From contig CALAKU010000008.1 in the NCBI GenBank assembly GCA_937922925.1, forward strand, positions 51,853 to 115,852: 64,000 bases of DNA, read 5' to 3'. The notes below the pieces were generated by a model. It worked only from the letters and a program-made list of their open reading frames with translations, did no database searches and was not told where the DNA came from. The first letter of the stretch is position 1, and every line of letters begins with the position of its first letter. The translations under genes were made by a program, and so were the position numbers. Below are positions 44,122 through 52,761 of this stretch, piece after piece. The DNA comes from an uncultured Arenicella sp. Lineage in GTDB: Bacteria; Pseudomonadota; Gammaproteobacteria; Arenicellales; Arenicellaceae.

Positions 44122-46662
44122 ATGAGCAGCAGCAAGAAAAAAACAACGAAAAAAAGTAAGCGAAACGGAGCGGCAACTAAGCGATCTGCTGGAGTAAGTG
44201 CGTCTAAATCGCAAAAGACCAGCAAAAAAACGTCGGCTAAAAAGAATATTAAGAATAAGGCCAGCTCGCGTAGCCGTTCGACTAAGCTCACTTCATCTAC
44301 TGGTTTGTGGGCACGATTTGCGCGCGGTGCTGGGTTTCTGGCCTTACGTCTGAGTCTGCTGCTATTGATTTGCTTGCTGGCTTACACGGTCTACCTAGAC
44401 AGTAAGATTCGAGGCAAGTTTGAAGGCCAAAAGTGGGCCTTGCCAGCTCATGTTTACACTCGGCCTATGGAGTTGTATCTGGGCCAGCCTTTTGATCGCA
44501 AACAAGTTCAAGAAGAGCTAGACGAATTGGGTTATCTCGAGCGGCCCGGCTTAACGCGGGTTGGCAGTTTCCGTTTTAACCAAGATGGTTTGTCGGTTTA
44601 TCAACGAGAGTTTCGGTTTTATGACGGTTTGCGACCGCAACAAAAAATCCACATCACTGCAAGCCAAGGGCGCATCGAAGGCATTGTAGTTGAGCGCGAT
44701 GGCGAGCCGCTGTATGACACCGAGATTGTTCGGCTTGAGCCGCGACTGTTTGGAAGTGTCTCACCGCTGAGTCATGAAGACCGCGCCTTAATTCGATTAC
44801 AAGACGTACCTCAGGCCTTGATAGACGGTTTAATCGCCAATGAAGATCGCCAGTTTTACTCGCATTTCGGAGTCAACCCATTAGGCATCGTGCGCGCCGT
44901 GATCTCCAATGTGAAAGCCGGCCGAGTCGTACAAGGCGGCAGTACCTTAACGCAGCAATTAGTAAAGAATTACTATTTAACGTCTGAACAAACCTTTGAG
45001 CGCAAGATAAAAGAAGCGATCATGTCGGTGCTGTTGGAATGGCATTATTCGAAAAACGATATCTTGCAGGCCTACATCAACGAGGTTTACCTTAGCCAAG
45101 CGGGCAATAGAGCAATTCATGGTTTTGGCTTAGCGAGCCGTTACTTTTACGCGCGGCCTTTGCAAGAATTAGAGCTGCATGAAATCGCAACGCTGATCGC
45201 GGTCAATAATGGGCCAAGTAAATACAACCCCATTCGTAATCCAAACAATGCCTTAGAGCGCCGTGACCTAGTGCTTAAAACGATGATGGAGCAGGGCAAG
45301 ATTGGCGAAGGTGAATATCAAGGCGCGATCGCGGCAAAACTGAGCGTGGGAGCCACCGCCAGAAGTGTTGCCAACCTTTCTTACCCAAGTTTTATGGGCT
45401 TGGTGCGCCAGAATTTGCGTCGCGATTATTTACAAGATGATTTGCTTAACGACGGTTTGCAAATTTATACGACGCTCAATCCTCGCATTCAATCTGTGTT
45501 AGAGCAGACGGTGCGTTCAGAGCTAGCGCAAATAGAGCAAGACAAGAGTTTGCCAAACGAAAGCTTGCAGGTAGCAGCAACGGTGATTCGCACCGACAAT
45601 GGCGAAGTAGTAGGCATGTTGGGTGATCGCAAAGCAGGCTTCGCTGGCTACAATCGCGCCCTGCAATCGAGTCGCCCCGTAGGTTCTCTGCTAAAACCCT
45701 TTGTCTATCTAACCGCTCTGGAGTCGCCGGAGGTGTTCTCGCTGGCGACGCCTGTCAGTGATACACCGATAACCGTAACTCAAAAAGGCAGCCCTGACTG
45801 GACGCCAGATAATTACGACGGGCAAGCGCATGGCGAAGTAATGCTGATCGACGCTTTATCGAAGTCTTACAATATGGCTACCGTACAAGTTGGTATGCAG
45901 GTTGGTGTTGGCGAAGTCGCGGATACTCTTAAGCGCGCTGGCTATGATGCGCCTTTTCAAGCTTTGCCATCCATGTTGCTGGGCGCTGTGCCGATGAATG
46001 TCATGGATGTCGGCCAGCTGTATCTCACCTTAGCCTCTGGTGGCTTTAAGACGCCGGTGAAAAGCGTGCGCTCAGTGCTCAGCAACGACAATGATCCACT
46101 CGCGCGTTATTCCTTAGACATTGAGCAAGTTGTCGAGCCGCAATTCAGCTCGCTGATTAACTATGCACTGCAAGACGTGATTCGCAATGGCACTGGCCGA
46201 AATGTGATTCGAGGTTTTCGATACGACTATGGATTAGCTGGCAAAACCGGCACCACCGATCAGTATCGCGACAGTTGGTTTGCCGGTTTCAGTGGCAACT
46301 ATTTAACCGTGGTTTGGATAGGCCGCGACGACAACAAAAGCACCGGTTTAACGGGCGCCAGCGGCGCCGCAAGAGTTTGGTCGAAGGTGATGAATAAGTT
46401 GCCATTAAAACGATTAGAGCTGTCTTACCACGACGACCTTGTGCAGCGTGAAATTGCGTACTCACAAGACCCGCTACTCGCCGATTGCAGTCTAAAACGC
46501 AGCATGCCTATGGTCGTTGACAGCGATGTGTCGGCGCTACCGTGTGCTCAGCGAATACAGTATGATGAAGGCTCTGAAGACGAACTCAAACATTTTGAGC
46601 CCGCAAAAAATAGCCGCTCACGCAAGCCCCGAAAATCATGGTGGAAGCGAATCTTCGGGTAG
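44122..46662 (+). CDS. mrcB: Penicillin-binding protein 1B
   Basis: An 846-residue bifunctional peptidoglycan synthase. A Lys/Ser-rich cytoplasmic tail (to about 55) and one membrane segment (about 70-92) are followed by a UB2H-like domain. The transglycosylase domain has the catalytic Glu241 (EDRQFYSHFG) and QGGSTLTQQLVKN. The transpeptidase domain has Ser522-x-x-Lys525, Ser582-Y-N and Lys708-T-G-T-T. It polymerises and cross-links the wall during elongation and division. The start lacks a clear ribosome site; GCGGG lies right before the ATG, so the true start could be nearby. A TPR lipoprotein, likely its activator, follows 26 bases later. Confidence 0.97.
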   Translation: MSSSKKKTTKKSKRNGAATKRSAGVSASKSQKTSKKTSAKKNIKNKASSRSRSTKLTSSTGLWARFARGAGFLALRLSLLLLICLLAYTVYLDSKIRGKFEGQKWALPAHVYTRPMELYLGQPFDRKQVQEELDELGYLERPGLTRVGSFRFNQDGLSVYQREFRFYDGLRPQQKIHITASQGRIEGIVVERDGEPLYDTEIVRLEPRLFGSVSPLSHEDRALIRLQDVPQALIDGLIANEDRQFYSHFGVNPLGIVRAVISNVKAGRVVQGGSTLTQQLVKNYYLTSEQTFERKIKEAIMSVLLEWHYSKNDILQAYINEVYLSQAGNRAIHGFGLASRYFYARPLQELELHEIATLIAVNNGPSKYNPIRNPNNALERRDLVLKTMMEQGKIGEGEYQGAIAAKLSVGATARSVANLSYPSFMGLVRQNLRRDYLQDDLLNDGLQIYTTLNPRIQSVLEQTVRSELAQIEQDKSLPNESLQVAATVIRTDNGEVVGMLGDRKAGFAGYNRALQSSRPVGSLLKPFVYLTALESPEVFSLATPVSDTPITVTQKGSPDWTPDNYDGQAHGEVMLIDALSKSYNMATVQVGMQVGVGEVADTLKRAGYDAPFQALPSMLLGAVPMNVMDVGQLYLTLASGGFKTPVKSVRSVLSNDNDPLARYSLDIEQVVEPQFSSLINYALQDVIRNGTGRNVIRGFRYDYGLAGKTGTTDQYRDSWFAGFSGNYLTVVWIGRDDNKSTGLTGASGAARVWSKVMNKLPLKRLELSYHDDLVQREIAYSQDPLLADCSLKRSMPMVVDSDVSALPCAQRIQYDEGSEDELKHFEPAKNSRSRKPRKSWWKRIFG

Positions 46663-46688
46663 GGGGCTAACTCTGACTTATAAATGCC

Positions 46689-47318
46689 ATGCTAAATACA
46701 CGTTCTTTAAATACATCCACTCTATCTTTTGGCGCTCGCTTGCAGCGATGCTCTAAAGCTTTCGTTCAAGGATTATCGTGCTTCTTAGATCGACAATTAA
46801 GCCGCCAAGTTTCGCGTCTTATTATAGCGACAGCAGTGATGTCGTTGCTTAGTGCTTGTATCAATACGTCAACCATTGATGTTGTTACTCAAGAACCGGC
46901 CGAGGTCGAAGACCGGGCGGTGGTCGATGGCGAAGCCCTTCCGCTACCAGAAGAAAATAGTTTGAAAACCGAACCCTTAGGCAACGGGCAAGGCATGTCG
47001 CCGGTTGCTAGCCGATTGCTGGCGTCGGCAATATCGAGCAAGGCGGTTGGTGATTTCGATAGCGCGGCAGGGAATTTAGAAAGGGCTCTTCGTATCGAAC
47101 CAGAAAATGCGGTGTTGTGGTCACAACTGGCCGATATTCGCTACAGTCAATCTGCGTATCAACAAGCCGTTCAATTGGCGGCTAAGTCCAATACCTTGGC
47201 CGCGGGAGATCAATCCTTAAGACGCCAGAATTGGGTTTTAATGGCTAACGCCTATGCCGCATCGGGTGATGAAGCGGCAGCCCAGCGCTATCGGGATAAA
47301 TTACAAACAACTCAATAG
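46689..47318 (+). CDS. TPR lipoprotein next to mrcB, LpoP-like
   Basis: A 209-residue protein with a lipobox near residue 54-57 (LLSAC) and TPR-like helices in the second half (GDFDSAAGNLERALRIEPENAVLWSQLADIRYSQ split into about three motifs). In Pseudomonas the TPR lipoprotein LpoP next to the PBP1b gene activates that enzyme, so the position and architecture point to the same role here; that is inference. The region before the lipobox is unusually long (over 50 residues), so translation may begin later, although no clear ATG is available. Confidence 0.7.
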   Translation: MLNTRSLNTSTLSFGARLQRCSKAFVQGLSCFLDRQLSRQVSRLIIATAVMSLLSACINTSTIDVVTQEPAEVEDRAVVDGEALPLPEENSLKTEPLGNGQGMSPVASRLLASAISSKAVGDFDSAAGNLERALRIEPENAVLWSQLADIRYSQSAYQQAVQLAAKSNTLAAGDQSLRRQNWVLMANAYAASGDEAAAQRYRDKLQTTQ

Positions 47319-47384
47319 GCCAATGCTAGCCGAGAGCCGCCCAGAGTTTCGGGGCTTGCTGCGCCTAGCGTATTAATCGATACC

Positions 47385-47834
47385 CTAGTTGTAAATCAAA
47401 ATGTAGGCGTTCAGCGAGGTCGCCAGCAAAACCCAAGCTAGGTACGGAATCAACAGATACGCCGCTGAGCGCAGTTGCGCTTTCAAGCAGGCGAGCACTA
47501 GCCATACTAAAAGGGCCACTAAGACAAGTAAGTTCAATAAGCCAATTAGAACTAAATGCTCGCCGAAGAAAATCCACGACCAAGCGCCATTGAGTAAGAG
47601 TTGAAGAAACCAAAGATTCAACAATAGGCGATGGCCTGATTGCGCAATCCGCGAACCGGCAATGCCGATAAAAACATAGAGTATTGTCCAGACGATAGGG
47701 AACGCGATTTTAGGTGGGTTCCATGGTGCCAGGACGAGAGAGTCATACCATTCGCCGGGCCGAAACAACCCACCAAATAAGTAAATTACTAAACAGGCCA
47801 GCAAATACGGCGCGGCAGACTTAATCGTATTCAT
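47385..47834 (-). CDS. tspO: TspO/MBR family tryptophan-rich membrane protein
   Basis: A 149-residue protein with five membrane segments and the family pattern WYDSLVLAPWNPPK, FPIVWTILYVF and LNLWFLQLLLNGAWSWIFF. TspO proteins bind porphyrins and lipids; in bacteria they influence pigment and stress metabolism. The start at 47834 lies 14 bases inside the end of the upstream carbonic anhydrase-like gene, so the two are coupled. It ends 66 bases from mrcB's TPR partner. Confidence 0.9.
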   Translation of the reverse strand: MNTIKSAAPYLLACLVIYLFGGLFRPGEWYDSLVLAPWNPPKIAFPIVWTILYVFIGIAGSRIAQSGHRLLLNLWFLQLLLNGAWSWIFFGEHLVLIGLLNLLVLVALLVWLVLACLKAQLRSAAYLLIPYLAWVLLATSLNAYILIYN

Positions 47835-48372
47835 CAGCATTACTCTGGGTTTGTTCGGCTAGGTACTCGTGTGCTAAGCGAGTGTAGCGCGCACGGTTGA
47901 TTCGTAAAAATTCTAAGTCTTTGTCGTTAATGTCACGTAATTTTTTGGCCGGCCTGCCAGCCCAAACTTCACCGGCTTTTACCACTTTGCCGGGCGTGAC
48001 CAAGGCGCCGGCGGCCACCATTGCGCCTTGCTCAATTAGGCAATCATCCATCACGCAGGCTTGGATGCCGATCATCGCATTGTCTTCAATAGTGCAAGCA
48101 TGCAGCACTGCCGAGTGGCCAACCGTGATGCCATCGCCAAGATAGGTGCCTTGACCTAACTCAGCACAATGAATCATGGTGAGATCCTGAATATTAGTCT
48201 TGCTGCCAATGCGAATCTCATTGACGTCGCCACGCACCACGCAGCCGTACCAAATACCGGAGTCGGCGCCGATTTTGACGTCACCAATAATCGTCGCGGT
48301 TTGCGCAATAAAACTGCGCGGATGCACCTGTGGCCAGACGCCACGATAGGGCAATAGTGGGGGTTTCTGCAT
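47821..48372 (-). CDS. Gamma-class carbonic anhydrase-like protein (YrdA type)
   Basis: A 183-residue left-handed beta-helix protein with hexapeptide repeats (IGDVKIGADSGIWYGCVVRGDV, IGIQACVMDDC). Three His that would bind metal are present: MIHC, GHSAVL and LHACT. The YrdA/CaiE subgroup is homologous to carbonic anhydrase but often lacks proven activity. I take the ATG at 48372; the frame begins further upstream at 48399. It is divergent from zapE with about 90 bases between. Confidence 0.88.
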   Translation of the reverse strand: MQKPPLLPYRGVWPQVHPRSFIAQTATIIGDVKIGADSGIWYGCVVRGDVNEIRIGSKTNIQDLTMIHCAELGQGTYLGDGITVGHSAVLHACTIEDNAMIGIQACVMDDCLIEQGAMVAAGALVTPGKVVKAGEVWAGRPAKKLRDINDKDLEFLRINRARYTRLAHEYLAEQTQSNADEYD

Positions 48373-48458
48373 AAGTTCTTTTTCTTGTAAACACCACAAG
48401 CAAGCCTCAGTTTACGCTAAACTCACGGCCTCACAAAGCCAACAAAACGCAGACCAAT

Positions 48459-49565
48459 ATGGTCGATACTCCTTTGGCTCGCTACGAGCGTGATTTGCAA
48501 AAGCCGGATTTTGAGCCGGATGCTGCGCAGCGCTTGGCAGTCGAACATTTACAAACGCTTTACGAGCAGCTGCTGTCGCAACCTGAGGCTACTACTAGTA
48601 GGGGTTTCTTATCTCGACTTGGGTTTGGCAAAGACGCTACGCCAGAGCCCGTGACCGGTTTGTATTTTTGGGGCGGGGTTGGGCGCGGCAAGACCTATCT
48701 CGTTGATATGTTTTTCGATACGCTGCCGTTTGAGCGCAAACTTCGAATGCATTTTCATCGCTTTATGCACCGCGTGCACAATGAGCGGAAGAAACTTCGC
48801 GATCAGGAAGATCCGCTTAAAATCATCGGTGCAAGCTTAGCAAAAGAAGCGCGTGTTCTGTGTTTTGACGAATTCGTTGTTAACGATGTCGCCGATGCGG
48901 TGATTTTGGCGCGCTTGATGCGCATTCTTTTTGATCATGGGGTTTCCTTGGTCGCCACCAGTAATGTTGAGCCAAAGAACTTGTATCTTAATGGCCTGCA
49001 ACGCGATTTGTTTATTCCAGCCATCGATATGATTTATCACTATACGCAAGTGGTGGAGCTGGATTCGGGCATTGATTACCGCCTGCGCTTTTTGGATAAA
49101 GCCGAAACCTATTTTACGCCGCTTGATGAAGACGCTAATGAGGGCATGGTTTACAACTTTGAACATTTGGCTCCCGAACAAGGAACTCGCGATGGCACCA
49201 TCGAAATCGAAGGTCGAGATTTAAACTACCTGCGCCGCGCCGACGGCGTTATATGGTTTGAATTTAGCGAGCTTTGCGATGGGCCGCGATCGCAAAATGA
49301 TTACATCGAGATCGCTCGAACCTTTCAGTCGGTGTTGGTATCGAATGTGCCCATAATGGATAAATTGCACGACGACCAAGCTCGTCGTTTTATCAACCTT
49401 ATCGATGTTCTTTACGATCACAATGTTAAGCTCATTGTATCGGCGCAAGCCCCGGCTGAAGAGCTCTATATTGGCAAGCGCGTTGCTTTTGAATTTAAGC
49501 GCACCATCAGTCGCCTGCAAGAAATGCAGTCGCACGAGTACTTGGCATTGCGCCACAAAGCTTGA
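48459..49565 (+). CDS. zapE: Cell division protein ZapE (AFG1-like ATPase)
   Basis: A 368-residue AAA-type ATPase of the AFG1/ZapE family: Walker A GVGRGKTYLVDMFF near 71, RKLRMHFHRFMHRVH and the Walker B LCFDEFVVND near 130. The family modulates Z-ring stability in E. coli and has mitochondrial relatives acting on membrane proteins. It lacks a long N-terminal tail. A candidate heat-shock promoter for hslV overlaps its end. Confidence 0.93.
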   Translation: MVDTPLARYERDLQKPDFEPDAAQRLAVEHLQTLYEQLLSQPEATTSRGFLSRLGFGKDATPEPVTGLYFWGGVGRGKTYLVDMFFDTLPFERKLRMHFHRFMHRVHNERKKLRDQEDPLKIIGASLAKEARVLCFDEFVVNDVADAVILARLMRILFDHGVSLVATSNVEPKNLYLNGLQRDLFIPAIDMIYHYTQVVELDSGIDYRLRFLDKAETYFTPLDEDANEGMVYNFEHLAPEQGTRDGTIEIEGRDLNYLRRADGVIWFEFSELCDGPRSQNDYIEIARTFQSVLVSNVPIMDKLHDDQARRFINLIDVLYDHNVKLIVSAQAPAEELYIGKRVAFEFKRTISRLQEMQSHEYLALRHKA

Positions 49566-49588
49566 AACTTCTAAATCGACCTCAACAT
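49561..49588 (+). promoter_or_regulatory. Candidate sigma-32 promoter of hslVU
   Basis: CTTGAA (49561-49566), the usual -35 of heat-shock promoters, overlaps the zapE stop codon. Fourteen bases later ctcaacatag loosely resembles the -10 CCCCATnT. It lies 33 bases before the hslV ATG, which fits. The -35 is exact; the -10 is weak. Confidence 0.4.
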
Positions 49589-49620
49589 AGTCTCAATGAA
49601 CTTAATTAATGGAGCTTCCA

Positions 49621-50181
49621 ATGCCTGAAATACGAGGGACGACGATTTTGTCCGTACGTCGAGGCAATAGCGTCGTCATCGGTGGCGACGGTCAAGTGTC
49701 AATGGGCAATACCGTCATGAAAGGCAATGCCCGAAAAGTGAGGCGCTTGTTTAAAGGCGACGTTTTAGCTGGCTTCGCCGGCAGCACCGCTGACGCATTT
49801 ACCTTGTTTGAATTATTTGATGCCAAGCTGGCCAAACACCAAGGCATCTTAACTAAGGCAGCGGTAGAGCTGGCCAAAGAATGGCGCACCGATCGCATGT
49901 TACGCAAACTCGAAGCCTTGTTGTGTGTGGCCGATAAAGACGCCTCGTATATTATTTCGGGCACTGGCGACGTAATCGAACCGCAGGGCGGCGTTATGGC
50001 CATTGGGTCGGGCGGCTCGTTTGCCGAATCCGCCGCTCGCGCTCTAGTTGCCAACACCGACATGCCAGCGCGCGATATTGTTGAAGCGTCGCTCAACATC
50101 GCTGCGGATATTTGTGTGTATACCAACCACAATCTAACCATCGAAGAACTCGAATTTGCTCAGCAGGAGCCGTCAGAATGA
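49621..50181 (+). CDS. hslV: ATP-dependent protease subunit HslV
   Basis: A 186-residue proteasome-type peptidase with a six-residue propeptide (PEIRG after Met), so the catalytic N-terminal Thr is Thr7 after processing (TTILSVRRG). The block [23 protein letters not shown] is characteristic. I choose the ATG at 49621 because TGGAGC precedes it; an ATG at 49609 is in frame but would make the propeptide longer. With HslU it forms the ATP-dependent HslUV protease for misfolded proteins. Its stop overlaps the hslU start (ATGA). Confidence 0.96.
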   Translation: MPEIRGTTILSVRRGNSVVIGGDGQVSMGNTVMKGNARKVRRLFKGDVLAGFAGSTADAFTLFELFDAKLAKHQGILTKAAVELAKEWRTDRMLRKLEALLCVADKDASYIISGTGDVIEPQGGVMAIGSGGSFAESAARALVANTDMPARDIVEASLNIAADICVYTNHNLTIEELEFAQQEPSE

Positions 50182-51518
50182 GTGAGATGACCCCCCGCGA
50201 GATCGTACAAGAACTCGACAAGCATATTATTGGGCAATCCGCTGCCAAACGAGCGGTGGCCATCGCCTTACGTAATCGCTGGCGGCGCACGCAAGTTGGC
50301 GACGAAGCCTTACGCAAAGAAATTACGCCCAAAAACATATTGATGATTGGCCCCACTGGTGTAGGAAAAACTGAGATCGCTCGTCGCTTAGCGAATCTTG
50401 CTGATGCGCCGTTTATCAAAGTTGAAGCCACCAAGTTTACCGAAGTAGGCTATGTGGGTCGTGAGGTCGATTCGATCATCCGTGACTTGGCCGACATTGC
50501 CGTTAAAGGCCAACGAGAAGCCGAAACCCGTAAGGTGCGCGCGCGAGCTGAAGACCTTGCCGAGGAACGTATTCTGGATGTGCTGCTGCCGCCAGCGCGC
50601 GATATGGGGTTTACGCCAGACCACAGTGATAAGCCCGATGGCGCAGCCCGTCAACGCTTTCGCAAAAAATTACGCGAAGGCACTTTAGACGACAAAGAAA
50701 TTGAAATCGAGATCAGTGTATCGCCCTCAGGAGTTGAGATCTTTGGGCCTCAAGGCATGGAGGAGATCACCAATCAATTGCAAGGCATGATGAAAAACTT
50801 CGGAGCGGATAAAAAGACCGCACGCAAGATGCGCGTGAAAGACGCGCTTAAAGCGCTCACCGAAGAAGAAGCCGCCAAACTGGTGAATGAAGAAGATCTC
50901 AAAGAGGCCGCCATTTCCAGATTAGAAAACAATGGCATTGTGTTTCTCGACGAAATCGACAAAATCGTTGGCCGTTCAGAGGGCGGTAAAAGCCCAGACG
51001 TATCGCGCGAAGGCGTGCAGCGCGATTTGTTGCCCTTGGTTGAAGGCAGCACCGTATCGACCAAACACGGCATGGTCAAAACCGATCACATTTTGTTTAT
51101 CGGTTCGGGCGCGTTTCAATTATCAAAGCCTTCGGATTTAATTCCTGAACTGCAAGGCCGCATGCCCATTCGAGTGGAGCTCAGTGCCTTAAGTGTCGAG
51201 GACTTCACGCGTATATTGACCGAGCCAGACGCCTCGTTAACCGAGCAGTACCAAGCCTTAATGAACACCGAAGGTGTTGAGCTGAGCTTTACCGACAATG
51301 GCATTCAGCGTATTGCCGAGCTGGCTTGGCAAGTCAATGAAAGCACCGAAAATATTGGCGCGCGACGTTTACACACCATGCTCGAACGTTTGCTGGAAAC
51401 GGTGTCGTTTGAAGCCAGCGACCGAGGCGGCGATAAAATCACCATCGACCAAGCCTACGTCAACGAGCACTTAGACGAACTTGCCGAGAACGAAGATTTT
51501 GCGCGCTACATTCTCTAA
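50178..51518 (+). CDS. hslU: ATP-dependent protease ATPase subunit HslU
   Basis: A 446-residue AAA+ unfoldase: Walker [14 protein letters not shown] near 60, an inserted I domain (about 110-240), Walker B FLDEIDKI near 255, and the C-terminal sensor region ending in the short tail FARYIL, which docks into HslV. The ATG at 50178 overlaps the hslV TGA. Substrates are SulA-like division inhibitors and misfolded proteins in E. coli. A heat-shock promoter is likely upstream of hslV. Confidence 0.97.
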   Translation: MSEMTPREIVQELDKHIIGQSAAKRAVAIALRNRWRRTQVGDEALRKEITPKNILMIGPTGVGKTEIARRLANLADAPFIKVEATKFTEVGYVGREVDSIIRDLADIAVKGQREAETRKVRARAEDLAEERILDVLLPPARDMGFTPDHSDKPDGAARQRFRKKLREGTLDDKEIEIEISVSPSGVEIFGPQGMEEITNQLQGMMKNFGADKKTARKMRVKDALKALTEEEAAKLVNEEDLKEAAISRLENNGIVFLDEIDKIVGRSEGGKSPDVSREGVQRDLLPLVEGSTVSTKHGMVKTDHILFIGSGAFQLSKPSDLIPELQGRMPIRVELSALSVEDFTRILTEPDASLTEQYQALMNTEGVELSFTDNGIQRIAELAWQVNESTENIGARRLHTMLERLLETVSFEASDRGGDKITIDQAYVNEHLDELAENEDFARYIL

Positions 51519-51565
51519 GTTAGTCGCGGCTAAAGTGACTACGTCAAAACGCCAATAGGTGCTGA

Positions 51566-51856
51566 ATGATTTTCGGTATCCTATTTATTCTTGCGTTTTT
51601 GATCGGCTTGGCTGCGTATCTTTTCAGTGAACGTTGGCCGCTGTCTATCGCGATTCCCTGCGTTTTATTTTTCTTAAATTTACTCAGCGATTCGCAGGCG
51701 AATTGGGGTTTGAATTTAATCTTCGGCTTGCCGATTGTGCTGGTCGGCGGTTTGCTTGGTGCTTACGTCGTTGTTATTTATCGAGGTGAGGACGCCGACG
51801 AGGCCGATTCAATCACAGCAACAGAAGGCGAGGATTCTTCCAATGACTCAGTTTAA
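51566..51856 (+). CDS. Small membrane protein, unknown function
   Basis: A 96-residue protein with three hydrophobic segments (about residues 3-20, 25-45 and 50-73) and an acidic C-terminal tail (GEDADEADSITATEGED). I do not recognise it. Its end overlaps the start of the SDR gene by 14 bases, so the pair is probably coupled. Confidence 0.65.
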   Translation: MIFGILFILAFLIGLAAYLFSERWPLSIAIPCVLFFLNLLSDSQANWGLNLIFGLPIVLVGGLLGAYVVVIYRGEDADEADSITATEGEDSSNDSV

Positions 51857-52658
51857 CCATCAAGTCGTCTGGATCACCGGCGCCTCATCAGGCATCGGTG
51901 AGGCTTTAGCCGTGGCCTTTTCAAAGGCTGGCGCCAAGCTCATTTTGTCGTCGCGAAATCAAGCGGAACTAGAACGCGTGCAATCGCTTTGCCAAGGTGA
52001 GAGTTTGGTATTGCCACTGGACGTCACCGACGAGGCAGCCATGCCAGCACTGGTAAAGAGGGCGCACGAATGGCAAGGAAAAATCGATTTTTTGATTAAC
52101 AACGCCGGTATTTCACAGCGTTCTTCTTGTTTGAAAACGGATATGTCGACCTACCGCCATTTGTTTGAAGTCGACGTGTTTGGGCAAATTGCACTGACCA
52201 AACTTGTGCTGCCAATCATGATAGAACAAGGCTCGGGCCATCTGGCCGTGACCTCCTCGGTGGCAGGCAAAATTGGCGTGCCGTTTCGAACCGGCTATAG
52301 CGCGGCTAAGCACGCCATGATGGGGTTCTTTGATGCGCTGCGTACCGAAGTGGCGCATCAAAGTATCAAGGTCACCACGATCACACCGGGCTATATTCGC
52401 ACTAATATCTCGGCGAATGCGGTGGTAGGCGATGGCTCAGCCTATGCCGTTGAAGACACCGACATTCGCAAAGGCATGAGCGCCAATGAGTGTGCCGACG
52501 TAATTCTCAAAGGCTTAGCCAAGCACAAACCAGAAATCGCGGTTGGGCGCGGCGCCGAAATGCACGCCTTGTGGCTTAAACGTTTGTTTCCCAAGGTGGT
52601 ATTTAAAATGGCGGCCAAACGTTTTCATCAAACTGCCGCGGAAAACGACTTCAAATAA
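51843..52658 (+). CDS. Short-chain dehydrogenase/reductase
   Basis: A 271-residue classical SDR. TGASSGIGEALA (about 13) binds NAD(P), NNAG (near 90) stabilises the core, and the catalytic Ser-Tyr-Lys are in VTSSVAG and YSAAKHA (Tyr about 159). The C-terminal part (KPEIAVGRGAEMHALWLKRLFP) is like dehydrogenase/reductase SDR 7 proteins acting on lipids or steroids. The substrate is not known. The start at 51843 is inside the previous small gene. Confidence 0.9.
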   Translation: MTQFNHQVVWITGASSGIGEALAVAFSKAGAKLILSSRNQAELERVQSLCQGESLVLPLDVTDEAAMPALVKRAHEWQGKIDFLINNAGISQRSSCLKTDMSTYRHLFEVDVFGQIALTKLVLPIMIEQGSGHLAVTSSVAGKIGVPFRTGYSAAKHAMMGFFDALRTEVAHQSIKVTTITPGYIRTNISANAVVGDGSAYAVEDTDIRKGMSANECADVILKGLAKHKPEIAVGRGAEMHALWLKRLFPKVVFKMAAKRFHQTAAENDFK

Positions 52659-52761
52659 CCGCTTTTGTCGTAAACTATCAGCACACACATTATGATAAAA
52701 AAGCGTTGGACAGAGACAGCTCTGCCCTACATTCACGCTCATTACCCGCCCAGCGATTGCC

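Noticed and set aside
44025-44291. A minus-strand frame at the mrcB start
   Set aside because: It is antisense to the Lys/Ser-rich PBP1B tail, and its hydrophobic character is an artefact of that complement.
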